Shown: one piece after another, positions 9,713 through 17,069 of the stretch
Position numbering within the stretch: position 1 is the first letter of the stretch
How the letters are laid out: each line of letters starts with the position of its first letter
Source of the DNA: Rhodoflexus caldus
Lineage (GTDB): Bacteria; Bacteroidota; Bacteroidia; Cytophagales; Thermoflexibacteraceae
NCBI RefSeq assembly: GCF_021206925.1
Contig: NZ_JAJPRF010000010.1
Span: 61,941-125,940, forward strand
Direction: 5' to 3'
DNA length: 64,000 bases
Made by a program: the position numbers and the translations under genes
The notes under the pieces: generated by a model
The model's input: the letters and a program-made list of their open reading frames with translations, nothing else
What the model was told of the DNA's origin: nothing
The model's database searches: none

Positions 9713-10415
9713 TGGGTAGGTTGTTGGCAGTTTTAACAAGGGAAAGAAGTACAGTAGCGGCGGGTAAATTGGCAACTTTCTCATATTGTACGACTTGCTC
9801 GCCAGCGAGTAGGTGCAGGATGTCGTACCAGTCTTGCTTGGCAGAACTGATGCGCTGTTTGCCCTTGCTTTTGCGTGGGCGTATCTGCTGCATCAGCTTG
9901 CGATACTCTTTGTATTCCTGCATGATTGGCTCCAACAGGCGCAACTTCTGTGCGCGTGTGTAGTAGCGCAATACAGCTTCTACACGGTCTGTTTCGTCGT
10001 CGGAGTAGGTTTCTGACGACTGAAAGAAAAAAGCAAGCGCCGTATCTGCATAGACAATATTGTCTTGCAGGAGCGGCAGCAATTCACTCAACCGAACAAA
10101 GCGGATGAAATAAAAGGGCTGTTTGCGGATGACTTCACCTTCGGGGCTAATAACAAAATTGTCGGCAAGGGCAATTTTGCTGATCAGCTCTCGGGCTTCC
10201 AGCGGATAGTTGCGGGCGGTGTAGTAAATCACCGCATTAGTCAGCCAACTGCGCGGCTCTGCCAGCAATTGCAAAAAAGCTGCAAGGCTGATGTCGTATC
10301 CGCAAAAATGCTCATAGACGATTTTGCGCACCTGTACGGGTAGCAAATCGGGGTTGCGGATAATATTCACGATGATTTTCCATCGCCAGATTTTGAAAGA
10401 GATACCGTTTGTCAT
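9705..10415 (-). CDS. Uncharacterised phage structural-operon protein
   Basis: A 236-residue, helix-rich, tyrosine-rich protein with a basic patch near residue 185 (RPRKSKGKQR). The start ATG at 10413-10415 overlaps the stop of the previous gene (ATGA). No known domain; coupled translation with head-tail genes indicates a virion assembly role. Confidence 0.6.
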   Translation of the reverse strand: MTNGISFKIWRWKIIVNIIRNPDLLPVQVRKIVYEHFCGYDISLAAFLQLLAEPRSWLTNAVIYYTARNYPLEARELISKIALADNFVISPEGEVIRKQPFYFIRFVRLSELLPLLQDNIVYADTALAFFFQSSETYSDDETDRVEAVLRYYTRAQKLRLLEPIMQEYKEYRKLMQQIRPRKSKGKQRISSAKQDWYDILHLLAGEQVVQYEKVANLPAATVLLSLVKTANNLPND

Positions 10416-11371
10416 ATCATCCAAAAGGTTTTTCGGTTGTCTTCGGACATTTCAGCGCCGATTTTGTAAAGCGGGTAATCGTCCTGATTGTCGGCTATGT
10501 AGTTGTGCAAATCGGCCAGCGCAGCCTGCGAAGTTTCGTGCAATTCGTCGTAGACGTTTTGCAACACACGCGGGTCGGCGGCTTTTAGTTCGGACGATTG
10601 GTCGGAGCTGTTGGCAGCAAAGCTCAGGAGGCCGGCTCTGACAAAATCAACCTGCAAAACATTCATACTGTCGGCCAGTATGCGGTTGGCAAGGTAGGTG
10701 CGCAGGTAGTCAAACAGCGCTTTGATTTCGCGTGCGGGCGATGGGGCAGAAACATTTTCTTGCACAACTTTGGCCAGTTTGGCACCAACAGCGGCGCGCA
10801 AAAGCTGCATTTCGCGGCGTTGGATAACAACGCGCAGACGAAAGAACAGGGTACGACTGTTGCGGATGTCGGCATGCTTGCTGAAAACGTCGGCATTGGG
10901 CAACAGGCTGTTTTTGATAACATTGTAGGCGGGTGAATCGCGCCAAATGTCAAATACAGCCTCGTGCTGCTCCATGTGCAACAGCAGCAGGTTTAGTGCG
11001 CTGTATGCAAGGCGCTCCGTCTCCTCAATCGCCTGGGCTTTTTCGTATTTGAAAAGGCTGCGGCGTTCGCCTGTTTCAACAGCAACAGCGCCGCCGTCGG
11101 AAATCTGCATTGCGGCAAATGGCATATAGCTGATAGCGGCAAACTTCGCTGCGGCAGATTGGATATGTGCCCACGCTGTTTTTTGTACATTGCTCAACTT
11201 GTCTGACTCGTACAGCTCAAGCAGTTTGAGAAACTGTTTGGCATCAACGATTGGCAAGATGTGGGTAATGACTGCATCGTCCAGATACGGCTGTACGGTT
11301 GTAACGCTTAATCCGGATGTTGCGGCAGGGAATACCTGTTGCAACTCCTCATCTGTTTTGAATAATGTCAT
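10412..11371 (-). CDS. DUF6712-like phage head-completion protein
   Basis: A 319-residue protein opening MTLFKTDEELQQVFP, the pattern seen at the start of DUF6712 proteins found after the portal in Bacteroidota phages. The fold is mainly helical. Position directly after the portal and before connector-type genes suggests the adaptor or head-completion role. Overlaps the portal gene by 4 nt. Confidence 0.65.
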   Translation of the reverse strand: MTLFKTDEELQQVFPAATSGLSVTTVQPYLDDAVITHILPIVDAKQFLKLLELYESDKLSNVQKTAWAHIQSAAAKFAAISYMPFAAMQISDGGAVAVETGERRSLFKYEKAQAIEETERLAYSALNLLLLHMEQHEAVFDIWRDSPAYNVIKNSLLPNADVFSKHADIRNSRTLFFRLRVVIQRREMQLLRAAVGAKLAKVVQENVSAPSPAREIKALFDYLRTYLANRILADSMNVLQVDFVRAGLLSFAANSSDQSSELKAADPRVLQNVYDELHETSQAALADLHNYIADNQDDYPLYKIGAEMSEDNRKTFWMI

Positions 11372-12684
11372 TCGGCTGCATTGTTAAGGTTGCGAAGGTC
11401 GGGGGCAATGTCGGCACGGGCATCCAGGGCAGGCATTGCAAAGTATAATTCATCTTCCCATCCGTTGTAGGGCAGGGCAAGACGGTTGAAGGGCTCTAGA
11501 ATCAGGTTCAGGCTTGAGCGCATGAGCAACAGGTAGTTGCGCAAATGCTCAAATACGTCTGAACCGCTACCGGCTCCGATGCCATTTTTGCCGATCCCGT
11601 TACCAATCAGCGACTGCGGGACGCCAATCGCGTACAGGATATGCGAAGCAGATTCCTGCGATTCGGGTATCAGCTCGCCGGAAAGGGTATTGGCTTTGAT
11701 GAGTTCTATTTTGATGTACTCTACTTCTTCGCCAGCCAGTTTGGACATCTTTCCGGGTAGAAAAAATGCTTTGCCTGCATTCTGCGAACCTGACAAAAAC
11801 TGCTCAATTCGCGCGCGCTCTTTGTCCATCAGGTTGATTTTTTCGTCTTTGGAAAGCTGATTGAACTCAGGGAAGCGGCGCAGCCAATATTCATCCATAA
11901 TCGTCACTTTGTACAAAGGCAACATGCCGTTGCTCATGATTGCTTTTTTGAGCAGGGGAATGCTTTGCGCGACGCTAAACCAATTAGATGGGAAAATAGA
12001 GTGCCATGGCGCCTCCTGATATTGACTTGCCCCGGGCGAAGATTTAAATAACGGATAAACGAATATTTCAGGGGCTGCCAAGTCAAGCCAGATTTTCGGG
12101 TTTGAATAGCGGTCAATGATAGGGAACGATTTGATATAGTTGCTGTCGTCGCTGTATTCGCGTGACCAATCGGCACACACATACAAGCGCCGCGGGTACA
12201 GGCTGCCGTTTTCGTGCGGCTTGCTGTACCGACTGAACATCGCCTCATTTGTGAAGATGTGTTCAATTTTTCCCGTCTTGCGGCTGCGGTGCATGGTCGG
12301 GAAAATATTGTTGAACCAAAAATAATCGGTCAGGGCCTCGTTTTTATAGGCTTCAAAATTGAGTTGCCGCAAGAAATTCTCTAGCGCAGGATTGCGGCGA
12401 AAGCGGTAGGTTTTCTTGCCTTGGGCATCGTAATCAGGAATGCCGTAGCGAATTTCAATCGCAGCCGCCCAATCAATTTGCTTCTGGATGGTTTGGGGTA
12501 TAATGGAATTTTGGCGCGCCTGCTCATATACCCATTGCGGGTATAGATTGTCGCCGCCCCAATATTCTATCTTCAGAGAGCTGCCGCGAAAGTCGGGGCG
12601 CTCGGGGATTTGTGCTGCTTTCGGCAGCGGCATATTCCACGCCACTACCGCATTGGCAAATGTGGAAATGTGAAATTCCATCAT
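11368..12684 (-). CDS. Portal protein
   Basis: A 438-residue protein with the usual length of siphovirus portals. Features include an N-terminal WGGDNLYPQWVYEQAR segment, a central helix-rich region (LMDKERARIEQFLSG) and the motif QESASHILYAIGVPQSLIG, resembling the conserved portal motif in which small hydrophobic residues precede GVP near the C-terminal stem. It forms the dodecameric DNA gate at one head vertex. It starts a coupled run of connector and tail genes. A second in-frame ATG at 12681 is equally possible. Confidence 0.8.
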   Translation of the reverse strand: MMEFHISTFANAVVAWNMPLPKAAQIPERPDFRGSSLKIEYWGGDNLYPQWVYEQARQNSIIPQTIQKQIDWAAAIEIRYGIPDYDAQGKKTYRFRRNPALENFLRQLNFEAYKNEALTDYFWFNNIFPTMHRSRKTGKIEHIFTNEAMFSRYSKPHENGSLYPRRLYVCADWSREYSDDSNYIKSFPIIDRYSNPKIWLDLAAPEIFVYPLFKSSPGASQYQEAPWHSIFPSNWFSVAQSIPLLKKAIMSNGMLPLYKVTIMDEYWLRRFPEFNQLSKDEKINLMDKERARIEQFLSGSQNAGKAFFLPGKMSKLAGEEVEYIKIELIKANTLSGELIPESQESASHILYAIGVPQSLIGNGIGKNGIGAGSGSDVFEHLRNYLLLMRSSLNLILEPFNRLALPYNGWEDELYFAMPALDARADIAPDLRNLNNAAE

Positions 12685-13001
12685 GGGCGTACGGGTTTGT
12701 TATTTATTTCTACAATCAGCACGAAATGGCAAGAGAAAATATCGCCTGTGTTTCGGCAATAGAATTTCTGCACGGCAAAATCAGGGGCTTTTTTGGCGGT
12801 GTGCTGCTTCTTTTGCTCGCGGGTGATGCTGCCGCGCACCCACTGGGGCAGCACTTTTGCATTTTTGGCCAGTACACAGTTTTCGTAGCGGTGCAGCTTG
12901 CCGCTGCGCTCGCTGCGAAAAGCGATAGAAAAGGGCACCGGCTGCCCGGCAACGCTCTGTTCGATGATGGCAATAAGCTCAGTTCGCCGTATGAATTCCA
13001 T
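12681..13001 (-). CDS. Small phage protein preceding portal
   Basis: A 106-residue protein with a basic centre (TREQKKQHTAKKAPD) and no membrane segment. Its stop overlaps the portal start, so it is translated with the portal. The alternative frame 12716-13042 on the same strand lacks this coupling and is less likely. Function unknown. Confidence 0.6.
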   Translation of the reverse strand: MEFIRRTELIAIIEQSVAGQPVPFSIAFRSERSGKLHRYENCVLAKNAKVLPQWVRGSITREQKKQHTAKKAPDFAVQKFYCRNTGDIFSCHFVLIVEINNKPVRP

Positions 13002-13054
13002 GCTGCAAACCTCAGGCAGGCAGGCAAAAAGTAAAAGGACAATGACTTTTGGGG

Positions 13055-13088
13055 ATAAAAAAAGCCCTGCCGTTATCGGGCAGGGCTT
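13055..13088 (-). terminator. Rho-independent terminator
   Basis: Ten-bp GC-rich stem (AAGCCCTGCC with GGCAGGGCTT, 7-nt loop) followed on the minus strand by seven T. It ends the candidate RNA and separates the regulator gene pair at 13289-14133 from the portal operon. Confidence 0.85.
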
Positions 13089-13206
13089 GGGGCTGTATAT
13101 GAGGGGCTTACTTTGGGCAACTGAGAAAAGAGGTTTTCCAAGACACGTAAGGTACTCCTTTCTGTAAGCGCTGCTTATCCTACACCCCTTTCAATGGTTC
13201 GGATTT
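13055..13206 (-). ncRNA. Candidate structured RNA, copy in element A
   Basis: An intergenic stretch with a -7-like box (TATATTTA at 13213-13220), a conserved 25-nt block (13176-13200, GAACCATTGAAAGGGG at its start) and a strong terminator (13055-13088). A homologous stretch sits at 35451-35674 in element B. Two helices are supported: P1 pairs 13184-13188 with 13103-13107, and P2 pairs 13155-13163 with 13124-13132 (9 pairs, one G-U). Base changes in the other copy preserve P1 and the core of P2. No open frame of any length is conserved. Function unknown; a trans-acting or virion-related RNA is possible. Confidence 0.6.
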
Positions 13207-13288
13207 GTTTTGTAAATATATTGAATTAATTCTGATTAATAAAAAAATCAATCGCTCCAACTGTCATCAAGAAAAAATGATACACTTT

Positions 13289-13435
13289 CTATCTTTCGTC
13301 GGAGTTTGCCTCCCAATTGCCTATCCAGTACCCAACGGATACGATTTTGCCGTCAAAAATAAAGGCAATACGCCCAACTAAAGACGGGTCGTTTTTGTCG
13401 TGCAACCCGTCTTTTTCTACGTCGTAGACTTTCAT
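13289..13435 (-). CDS. Small 48-residue protein downstream of HTH gene
   Basis: MKVYDVEKDGLHDK start overlaps the stop of the HTH gene (ATGA at 13432-13435), so the pair is translationally coupled. The remaining sequence (GRIAFIFDGKIVSVGYWIG) is beta-rich. A two-gene pair of HTH protein plus small protein resembles a toxin-antitoxin or regulator pair, but no family is recognised. Confidence 0.55.
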   Translation of the reverse strand: MKVYDVEKDGLHDKNDPSLVGRIAFIFDGKIVSVGYWIGNWEANSDER

Positions 13436-14133
13436 GACTGCATAGTAAAGTAATAGGTGTTCAGTACTTTGCAATCTTCCCAAATCTTCATTGCTTGTGA
13501 TTTTGGTAGGGAACAAATATCACTACCTGAGTATTCAAATTCAATTACCTGCCACATAGTGCCATGTTCAGGCTCATCTGACTGGATATGGCCAGCAGGT
13601 ATTTCTGAAACGGCCTCTTCAAAAGACTCAAAAAAGCCTTCAAAATTGCCCATGTTGGACTTGTAATTATCTAATCGGTATGCTTTTTTCATAGTGTTTT
13701 TACAATTCGCCAAAAACTCAGCGGCGCTACTACCTCCGTCATTCAGCATTTCTGCGATTCCAATGGAATCGTGAAACTTTCTGTATTGCTTCTGATGGTA
13801 GATGAAACCACCGCTTTCTACCTCTTCTGATGTGGGTGCGTCCACGTCTTTGGAGGCAAGGATGACGGCGTCCCATTCGTCTGATGTATAGCGCCATCCG
13901 TCTATCTGGACAACGCCGAAGATGCGGATCAGGCACTTCATTAGGGGAAATACATGATTGTTTGCCAATGAACGGTCGCCGCGCACGAAGGGGCGCAGCG
14001 TGTTTTCTGGGAGACCTGCCTCCCTCTCTATGTAAGAGAGAGAGAGGGCAGGACTTATTTGTTGGAGGTATGTGCGGAGTTTAGACATTGGTATTACGAA
14101 GTTTTTTTGGGAAATTTCTAATTGCTTTTTCAT
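13432..14133 (-). CDS. HTH-domain regulator, probably autoregulated
   Basis: A 233-residue protein. Residues 17-65 hold a helix-turn-helix-like region (LSLSYIEREAGLPENTLRPF). The rest has no recognised domain and is acidic near its C-terminus. Two 16-bp GTTCC-type palindromes lie just upstream (14164-14207) and are probable binding sites. A second in-frame ATG at residue 16 (MSKLRTYLQQ) is a plausible alternative start. Lies in the cargo cassette between terminase and portal. Confidence 0.65.
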   Translation of the reverse strand: MKKQLEISQKNFVIPMSKLRTYLQQISPALSLSYIEREAGLPENTLRPFVRGDRSLANNHVFPLMKCLIRIFGVVQIDGWRYTSDEWDAVILASKDVDAPTSEEVESGGFIYHQKQYRKFHDSIGIAEMLNDGGSSAAEFLANCKNTMKKAYRLDNYKSNMGNFEGFFESFEEAVSEIPAGHIQSDEPEHGTMWQVIEFEYSGSDICSLPKSQAMKIWEDCKVLNTYYFTMQS

Positions 14134-14163
14134 GGTGTTAGGTGTTTTTTGTTTTTGTTTGAT

Positions 14164-14207
14164 GTTCCAAAATTAGAACATATTATCCAAAGTTCCAAAT
14201 TTGGAAC
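14164..14207 (-). promoter_or_regulatory. Paired palindromic operators upstream of HTH gene
   Basis: Two 16-bp sites, GTTCCAAAATTAGAAC (14164-14179, imperfect) and GTTCCAAATTTGGAAC (14192-14207, perfect palindrome), with centres 28 bp apart. They sit immediately upstream of the HTH gene at 14133 and are likely autoregulatory operators. Confidence 0.65.
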
Positions 14208-14274
14208 GCAATTTTTTTGAAATATTTTTTTGGTAAGTGATTCCTCCCTATCTGCCGAAGGCTGCCGCAACGGA

Positions 14275-14518
14275 ATCAATCAGCCAAGCTAAAAAGCGGA
14301 GCTGCTTCGGCTGATTGATGAGGCGGCTCTTTTTGTTAAGTTGTGTTGCGCCTGCGGCGACTTAACAAAAAGGAAACAAGCCTTTGCCTTATGAAAATGA
14401 TTTTTGTTTTCTTGTGTTGCGCCTGCGGCAAGAAAACAAAAAGTTAACAAGCTCGCAAAAAATGACGCAATAGCAGGGATGGTAAAATAGCAGAGGGGTT
14501 TTTTGCGTCATTTTTTGC
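14275..14518. repeat. Array of four perfect hairpins, two with the same loop
   Basis: Within 244 bp without a credible gene lie four inverted repeats: 11-bp arms at 14275-14285/14309-14319; 12-bp arms at 14329-14340/14361-14372; 14-bp arms at 14401-14414/14429-14442; 16-bp arms at 14455-14470/14503-14518. The second and third share TTGTGTTGCGCCTGCGGC (14341-14358 and 14412-14429) as loop sequence despite different stems. The 87-residue frame that crosses here looks spurious. Confidence 0.75.
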
Positions 14519-14602
14519 AGCCGCTTCGAGCGCCGCGCCTGACCGAACACAGTGTATTTCTTACACTTAGCAGGTCGGCAAAAAAACGGCGTAATTAAAA
14601 AG

Positions 14603-14854
14603 TTACTTCTTGCAGGTGTGGGTGCGTTCCCATTTCCCTTTGTCTTTTGCAATTACGGTATGTACAAACTCTTGCGTATCAAGTAAGCGCTTTGCCTGTC
14701 CTACTGTAATAGCTTGCAAGCTGATGTACTCTCCTTTGCTGTCAAACTCTGCAAGTGTGTAAAATCCTTTGTTTGACTCAATCACTGTTTTAAAAACTGT
14801 CGGCTTCATGGCTTCGGTTGGGTTTTGGTTGTTGGTCGGTTGCTCGTTCGGCAA
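14603..14854 (-). CDS. Small soluble protein in cargo cassette
   Basis: An 83-residue protein, lysine- and threonine-rich, ending in KKGKWERTHTCKK-like basic residues. It overlaps the SymE-like gene upstream by 65 nt, so the true start may be the ATG at residue 16 (MKPTVFKTVIESNKG, about 14809), which would remove most of the overlap. No family recognised. Confidence 0.55.
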   Translation of the reverse strand: MPNEQPTNNQNPTEAMKPTVFKTVIESNKGFYTLAEFDSKGEYISLQAITVGQAKRLLDTQEFVHTVIAKDKGKWERTHTCKK

Positions 14855-15017
14855 TCGAAATATTTTTAATAAACAGGCTGCCGTTATTCCAATATAGTTG
14901 GAGTTCGTCTCCTGCCTGAAAATTGAAAGCGTTTAAAATGCTTCCTTCTATGTGAATAGCTGGCAAAATATTGCGCTGTTCGTCAATCACATTAATTACT
15001 CTCGTCGGGGCTGGCAT
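14790..15017 (-). CDS. SymE/AbrB-like small protein
   Basis: A 75-residue protein in which ILPAIHIEGSILNAFNF followed by QAGDELQLYW and GSLFIKNI matches the SymE toxin family pattern (PxIxLxGxWLxxxGFxxGdxVxV...GxLvI), an AbrB-like fold. SymE of Escherichia coli is an SOS-induced toxin-like protein; phage and plasmid homologues are common beside ArdC genes. It overlaps the end of the ArdC gene by 26 nt. Whether it is toxic here is unknown. Confidence 0.6.
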   Translation of the reverse strand: MPAPTRVINVIDEQRNILPAIHIEGSILNAFNFQAGDELQLYWNNGSLFIKNISIAERATDQQPKPNRSHEADSF

Positions 15018-15894
15018 CGTCTGCGGTTGGGGTTATATTGTTGGCTAAAATGTATTCTGTGGCTCGCTTGGCTTGCTGTGCGGCTGTAATAATCATGCGC
15101 TTGTCATTGCGCAATTTTTGCAGCCAATTAGCGATATAAGCGGCAGAGTTTTCTATTAGTCGGGCGTTTTCAATGCCTGCAATATTGCAGAGAAAAGAAG
15201 CTGTCAGTTCTGCGGTTAACTCTTCTTTGCTGTAATCTTCTGAACCGAAAAAACTCTTTCCTGACGTTGCAATCTCTAAGCGGTTTAATCGCTTCGGGTG
15301 TCCTGTGGCGTGTGCATACTCATGAAACAAAGTTGAAAAATAGGCTTCTTTGCTTTCAAACGAAGTTAAGGGGGGCATTTGTACTAAGTCAGTCAGGGGC
15401 ATATAATATGCCTGCGCTCCTCCGTGTTGCAACTTCGGGGGGTTTGGCATATTGTTAATAATTGCTTTGCAATTCGCTGTTTTTTGCGTTTCGCTGGGTG
15501 GCTCTGGCAGTGCTGGCAGTAGCTCTTTGATGCCTGCAACCTGTGCCACATTGAAAACAGTGTAGTAACGCAACAAAAATACCTGCTTCATTTCTCCAGT
15601 TTGGGGGTCTTTGGCTTCGGTAACTTTCCAAAAAATAACCTTATGGCCTTTTTCTCCTTTGCGTACCTGTCCGCCCATTTGTAGGGCTTGTTTATAGGTT
15701 AAAAATAATGGGCGTTCATAGGGTAGCATGGCAAGCAACCAAACATTTATACCTGTGTAGGGCTTTTTGTTGGCGAAATTGCGGGGAACATCTGATGTTT
15801 TCCAAGTTTGACGCCATGGGGCTACTCCCTGTTCTAACAAAGACAATATCTTATCTGTAACCTCTTGATAGAGGTCTGTTTTAGGTTTTTCCAT
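14992..15894 (-). CDS. ardC: ArdC-family antirestriction protein
   Basis: A 300-residue protein with the ArdC layout: an N-terminal single-strand DNA-binding region (residues 5-120, including GVAPWRQTW and GINVWLLAML) and a C-terminal zincin-like domain with FHEYAHATGH (HExxH, about residue 190) and a downstream glutamate in SKEELTAELTASFL. ArdC proteins protect incoming DNA from restriction. Here it lies in a cargo block between terminase and portal, followed by a SymE-like gene, as in many conjugative plasmids, which suggests acquisition from a plasmid or conjugative element. Confidence 0.85.
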   Translation of the reverse strand: MEKPKTDLYQEVTDKILSLLEQGVAPWRQTWKTSDVPRNFANKKPYTGINVWLLAMLPYERPLFLTYKQALQMGGQVRKGEKGHKVIFWKVTEAKDPQTGEMKQVFLLRYYTVFNVAQVAGIKELLPALPEPPSETQKTANCKAIINNMPNPPKLQHGGAQAYYMPLTDLVQMPPLTSFESKEAYFSTLFHEYAHATGHPKRLNRLEIATSGKSFFGSEDYSKEELTAELTASFLCNIAGIENARLIENSAAYIANWLQKLRNDKRMIITAAQQAKRATEYILANNITPTADDASPDESN

Positions 15895-15970
15895 AAAATT
15901 TTTGAGGTTAAAAAGGTTGGGAATTACCCGGCATTACTGCCGGGCGTGGTGTGTTTTTTGTCCAGAAAAA

Positions 15971-16408
15971 TCAGATTTTGAAAGATTCAAGGTCTTTTTT
16001 CAGTTCGTTTATTTGCTCTTCAATGAATTGCAAAAGCGTATCATATACCAACTTAATAAAATGGCTGTTGGTAGTATTGAATGGCTTACCTGCGCACTCA
16101 AGTGTAAACTTGTCATTGCTGCCCATGCTATTCCCTGCGGAGATTAACTCAAACTTTGAACTTTCCATCCTGTCAAGTTTTTGCATCTTTTGCAAATAGT
16201 TTTCAGCCGCAAATTTCTTGTCTAAAATTGTCGGGGCTTTGTTTGGTTGTGGTTCGGGCGTGTCATCGTAGGGCGGAAAATCCTGCTCGTACTCTGTCAA
16301 GATGCTTGCACATGGTGCGCTGTTGTCTTGCATTTCGCTTGCTGCGGATGCGATTTCAGGGCTAAAAGCTTCTTGCTCTGCGGTCTGAACTTTTGGTGTC
16401 TTTTTCAT
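15971..16408 (-). CDS. Uncharacterised protein upstream of ArdC
   Basis: A 145-residue protein with a low-complexity acidic/proline N-terminal half (DFPPYDDTPEPQPNK) and a helical C-terminal half (FIEEQINELKKDLESFK). Probably co-transcribed with ArdC. No family recognised. Confidence 0.55.
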   Translation of the reverse strand: MKKTPKVQTAEQEAFSPEIASAASEMQDNSAPCASILTEYEQDFPPYDDTPEPQPNKAPTILDKKFAAENYLQKMQKLDRMESSKFELISAGNSMGSNDKFTLECAGKPFNTTNSHFIKLVYDTLLQFIEEQINELKKDLESFKI

Positions 16409-16487
16409 TTTTTTTGAAAGTTAAAAGGTTAATTAATTATTGATTCTGTGGGCTTTTTTTGTTCGTTTCCCACATTACAAAAGTACT

Positions 16488-16512
16488 AAATTAGCTCATA
16501 ATGAGCTAATTT
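16488..16512. promoter_or_regulatory. Palindromic operator between divergent genes
   Basis: A 25-bp inverted repeat with 12-bp arms (AAATTAGCTCAT and ATGAGCTAATTT, 1-nt centre) in the AT-rich divergent intergenic region 16409-16648. Related half-sites TTAGCTC and TTAGCTAAT recur near 16609-16628 beside the plus-strand gene start. Probable binding site of the small HTH protein at 16649. Confidence 0.65.
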
Positions 16513-16648
16513 ATATTAACGATTTACTTACATCAAAGAAAAAATATTAAAATTAACTTATTGATTATCAGTGATTTACAAATGATAAAAGAGTGGCAAA
16601 TGTAATATTTAGCTCTTTATTAGCTAATTTTGAAAAAAAACAAAAACT

Positions 16649-16849
16649 ATGGATTACTTAAAAATTGATTCGGCTTATTTATCGCAAAAAATGAAAGCGC
16701 ATAGTCTGACGCAACAAAGAGCAGCCGATGCGCTGTGCGCTGGCAATGGTGGGCTTTTACGCAAGTGGCTGGCGGGCGAAACCATAAGCAATCCCGCAAA
16801 AGCGGCAATTTTTTACTATTTCATGCTATTAGAAGGTAAAAGCCTTTAA
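16649..16849 (+). CDS. Small HTH regulator
   Basis: A 66-residue plus-strand protein, one of very few plus-strand genes in element A. Residues 10-55 (LSQKMKAHSLTQQRAADAL, then RKWLAGETI) fit an XRE-like helix-turn-helix. It diverges from the ArdC block across a palindromic operator and is followed by a terminator at 16873, so it probably regulates the cargo cassette. Confidence 0.65.
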   Translation: MDYLKIDSAYLSQKMKAHSLTQQRAADALCAGNGGLLRKWLAGETISNPAKAAIFYYFMLLEGKSL

Positions 16850-16872
16850 AAAAACAGGATTTTAACGCTCTC

Positions 16873-16902
16873 AAAATCAGCCTAAAACGGCTGATTTTTT
16901 TT
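16873..16902 (+). terminator. Rho-independent terminator
   Basis: AAAATCAGCC, 6-nt loop, GGCTGATTTT, then a T-run. It ends the small HTH gene. The following stretch to 17069 holds no visible gene. Confidence 0.85.
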
Positions 16903-17069
16903 GCCTTTTGCCGAACGGCGCAACGATTGACCCCGACCTGTCGCGCTCTCGCGTGGTTGCAATTGCGCAAAAAATACGGATATATGAGGGGGCGGCGCGA
17001 TACGATTTGGCACGGGGTGTGCCCTGCGTGGTAGGCCGTTAAAATTTAGCAGACCTTTGATGCGGGCAT

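Noticed and set aside
8656..10415. Frameshifted tail-assembly chaperone pair upstream of the tape measure
   Set aside because: No overlapping frames with a slippery site were found in the genes just before the tape measure; the overlaps there are simple start-stop couplings.
14389..14652. 87-residue minus-strand frame
   Set aside because: It runs through the hairpin array and its composition is atypical; the adjacent gene at 14603 explains the coding part.
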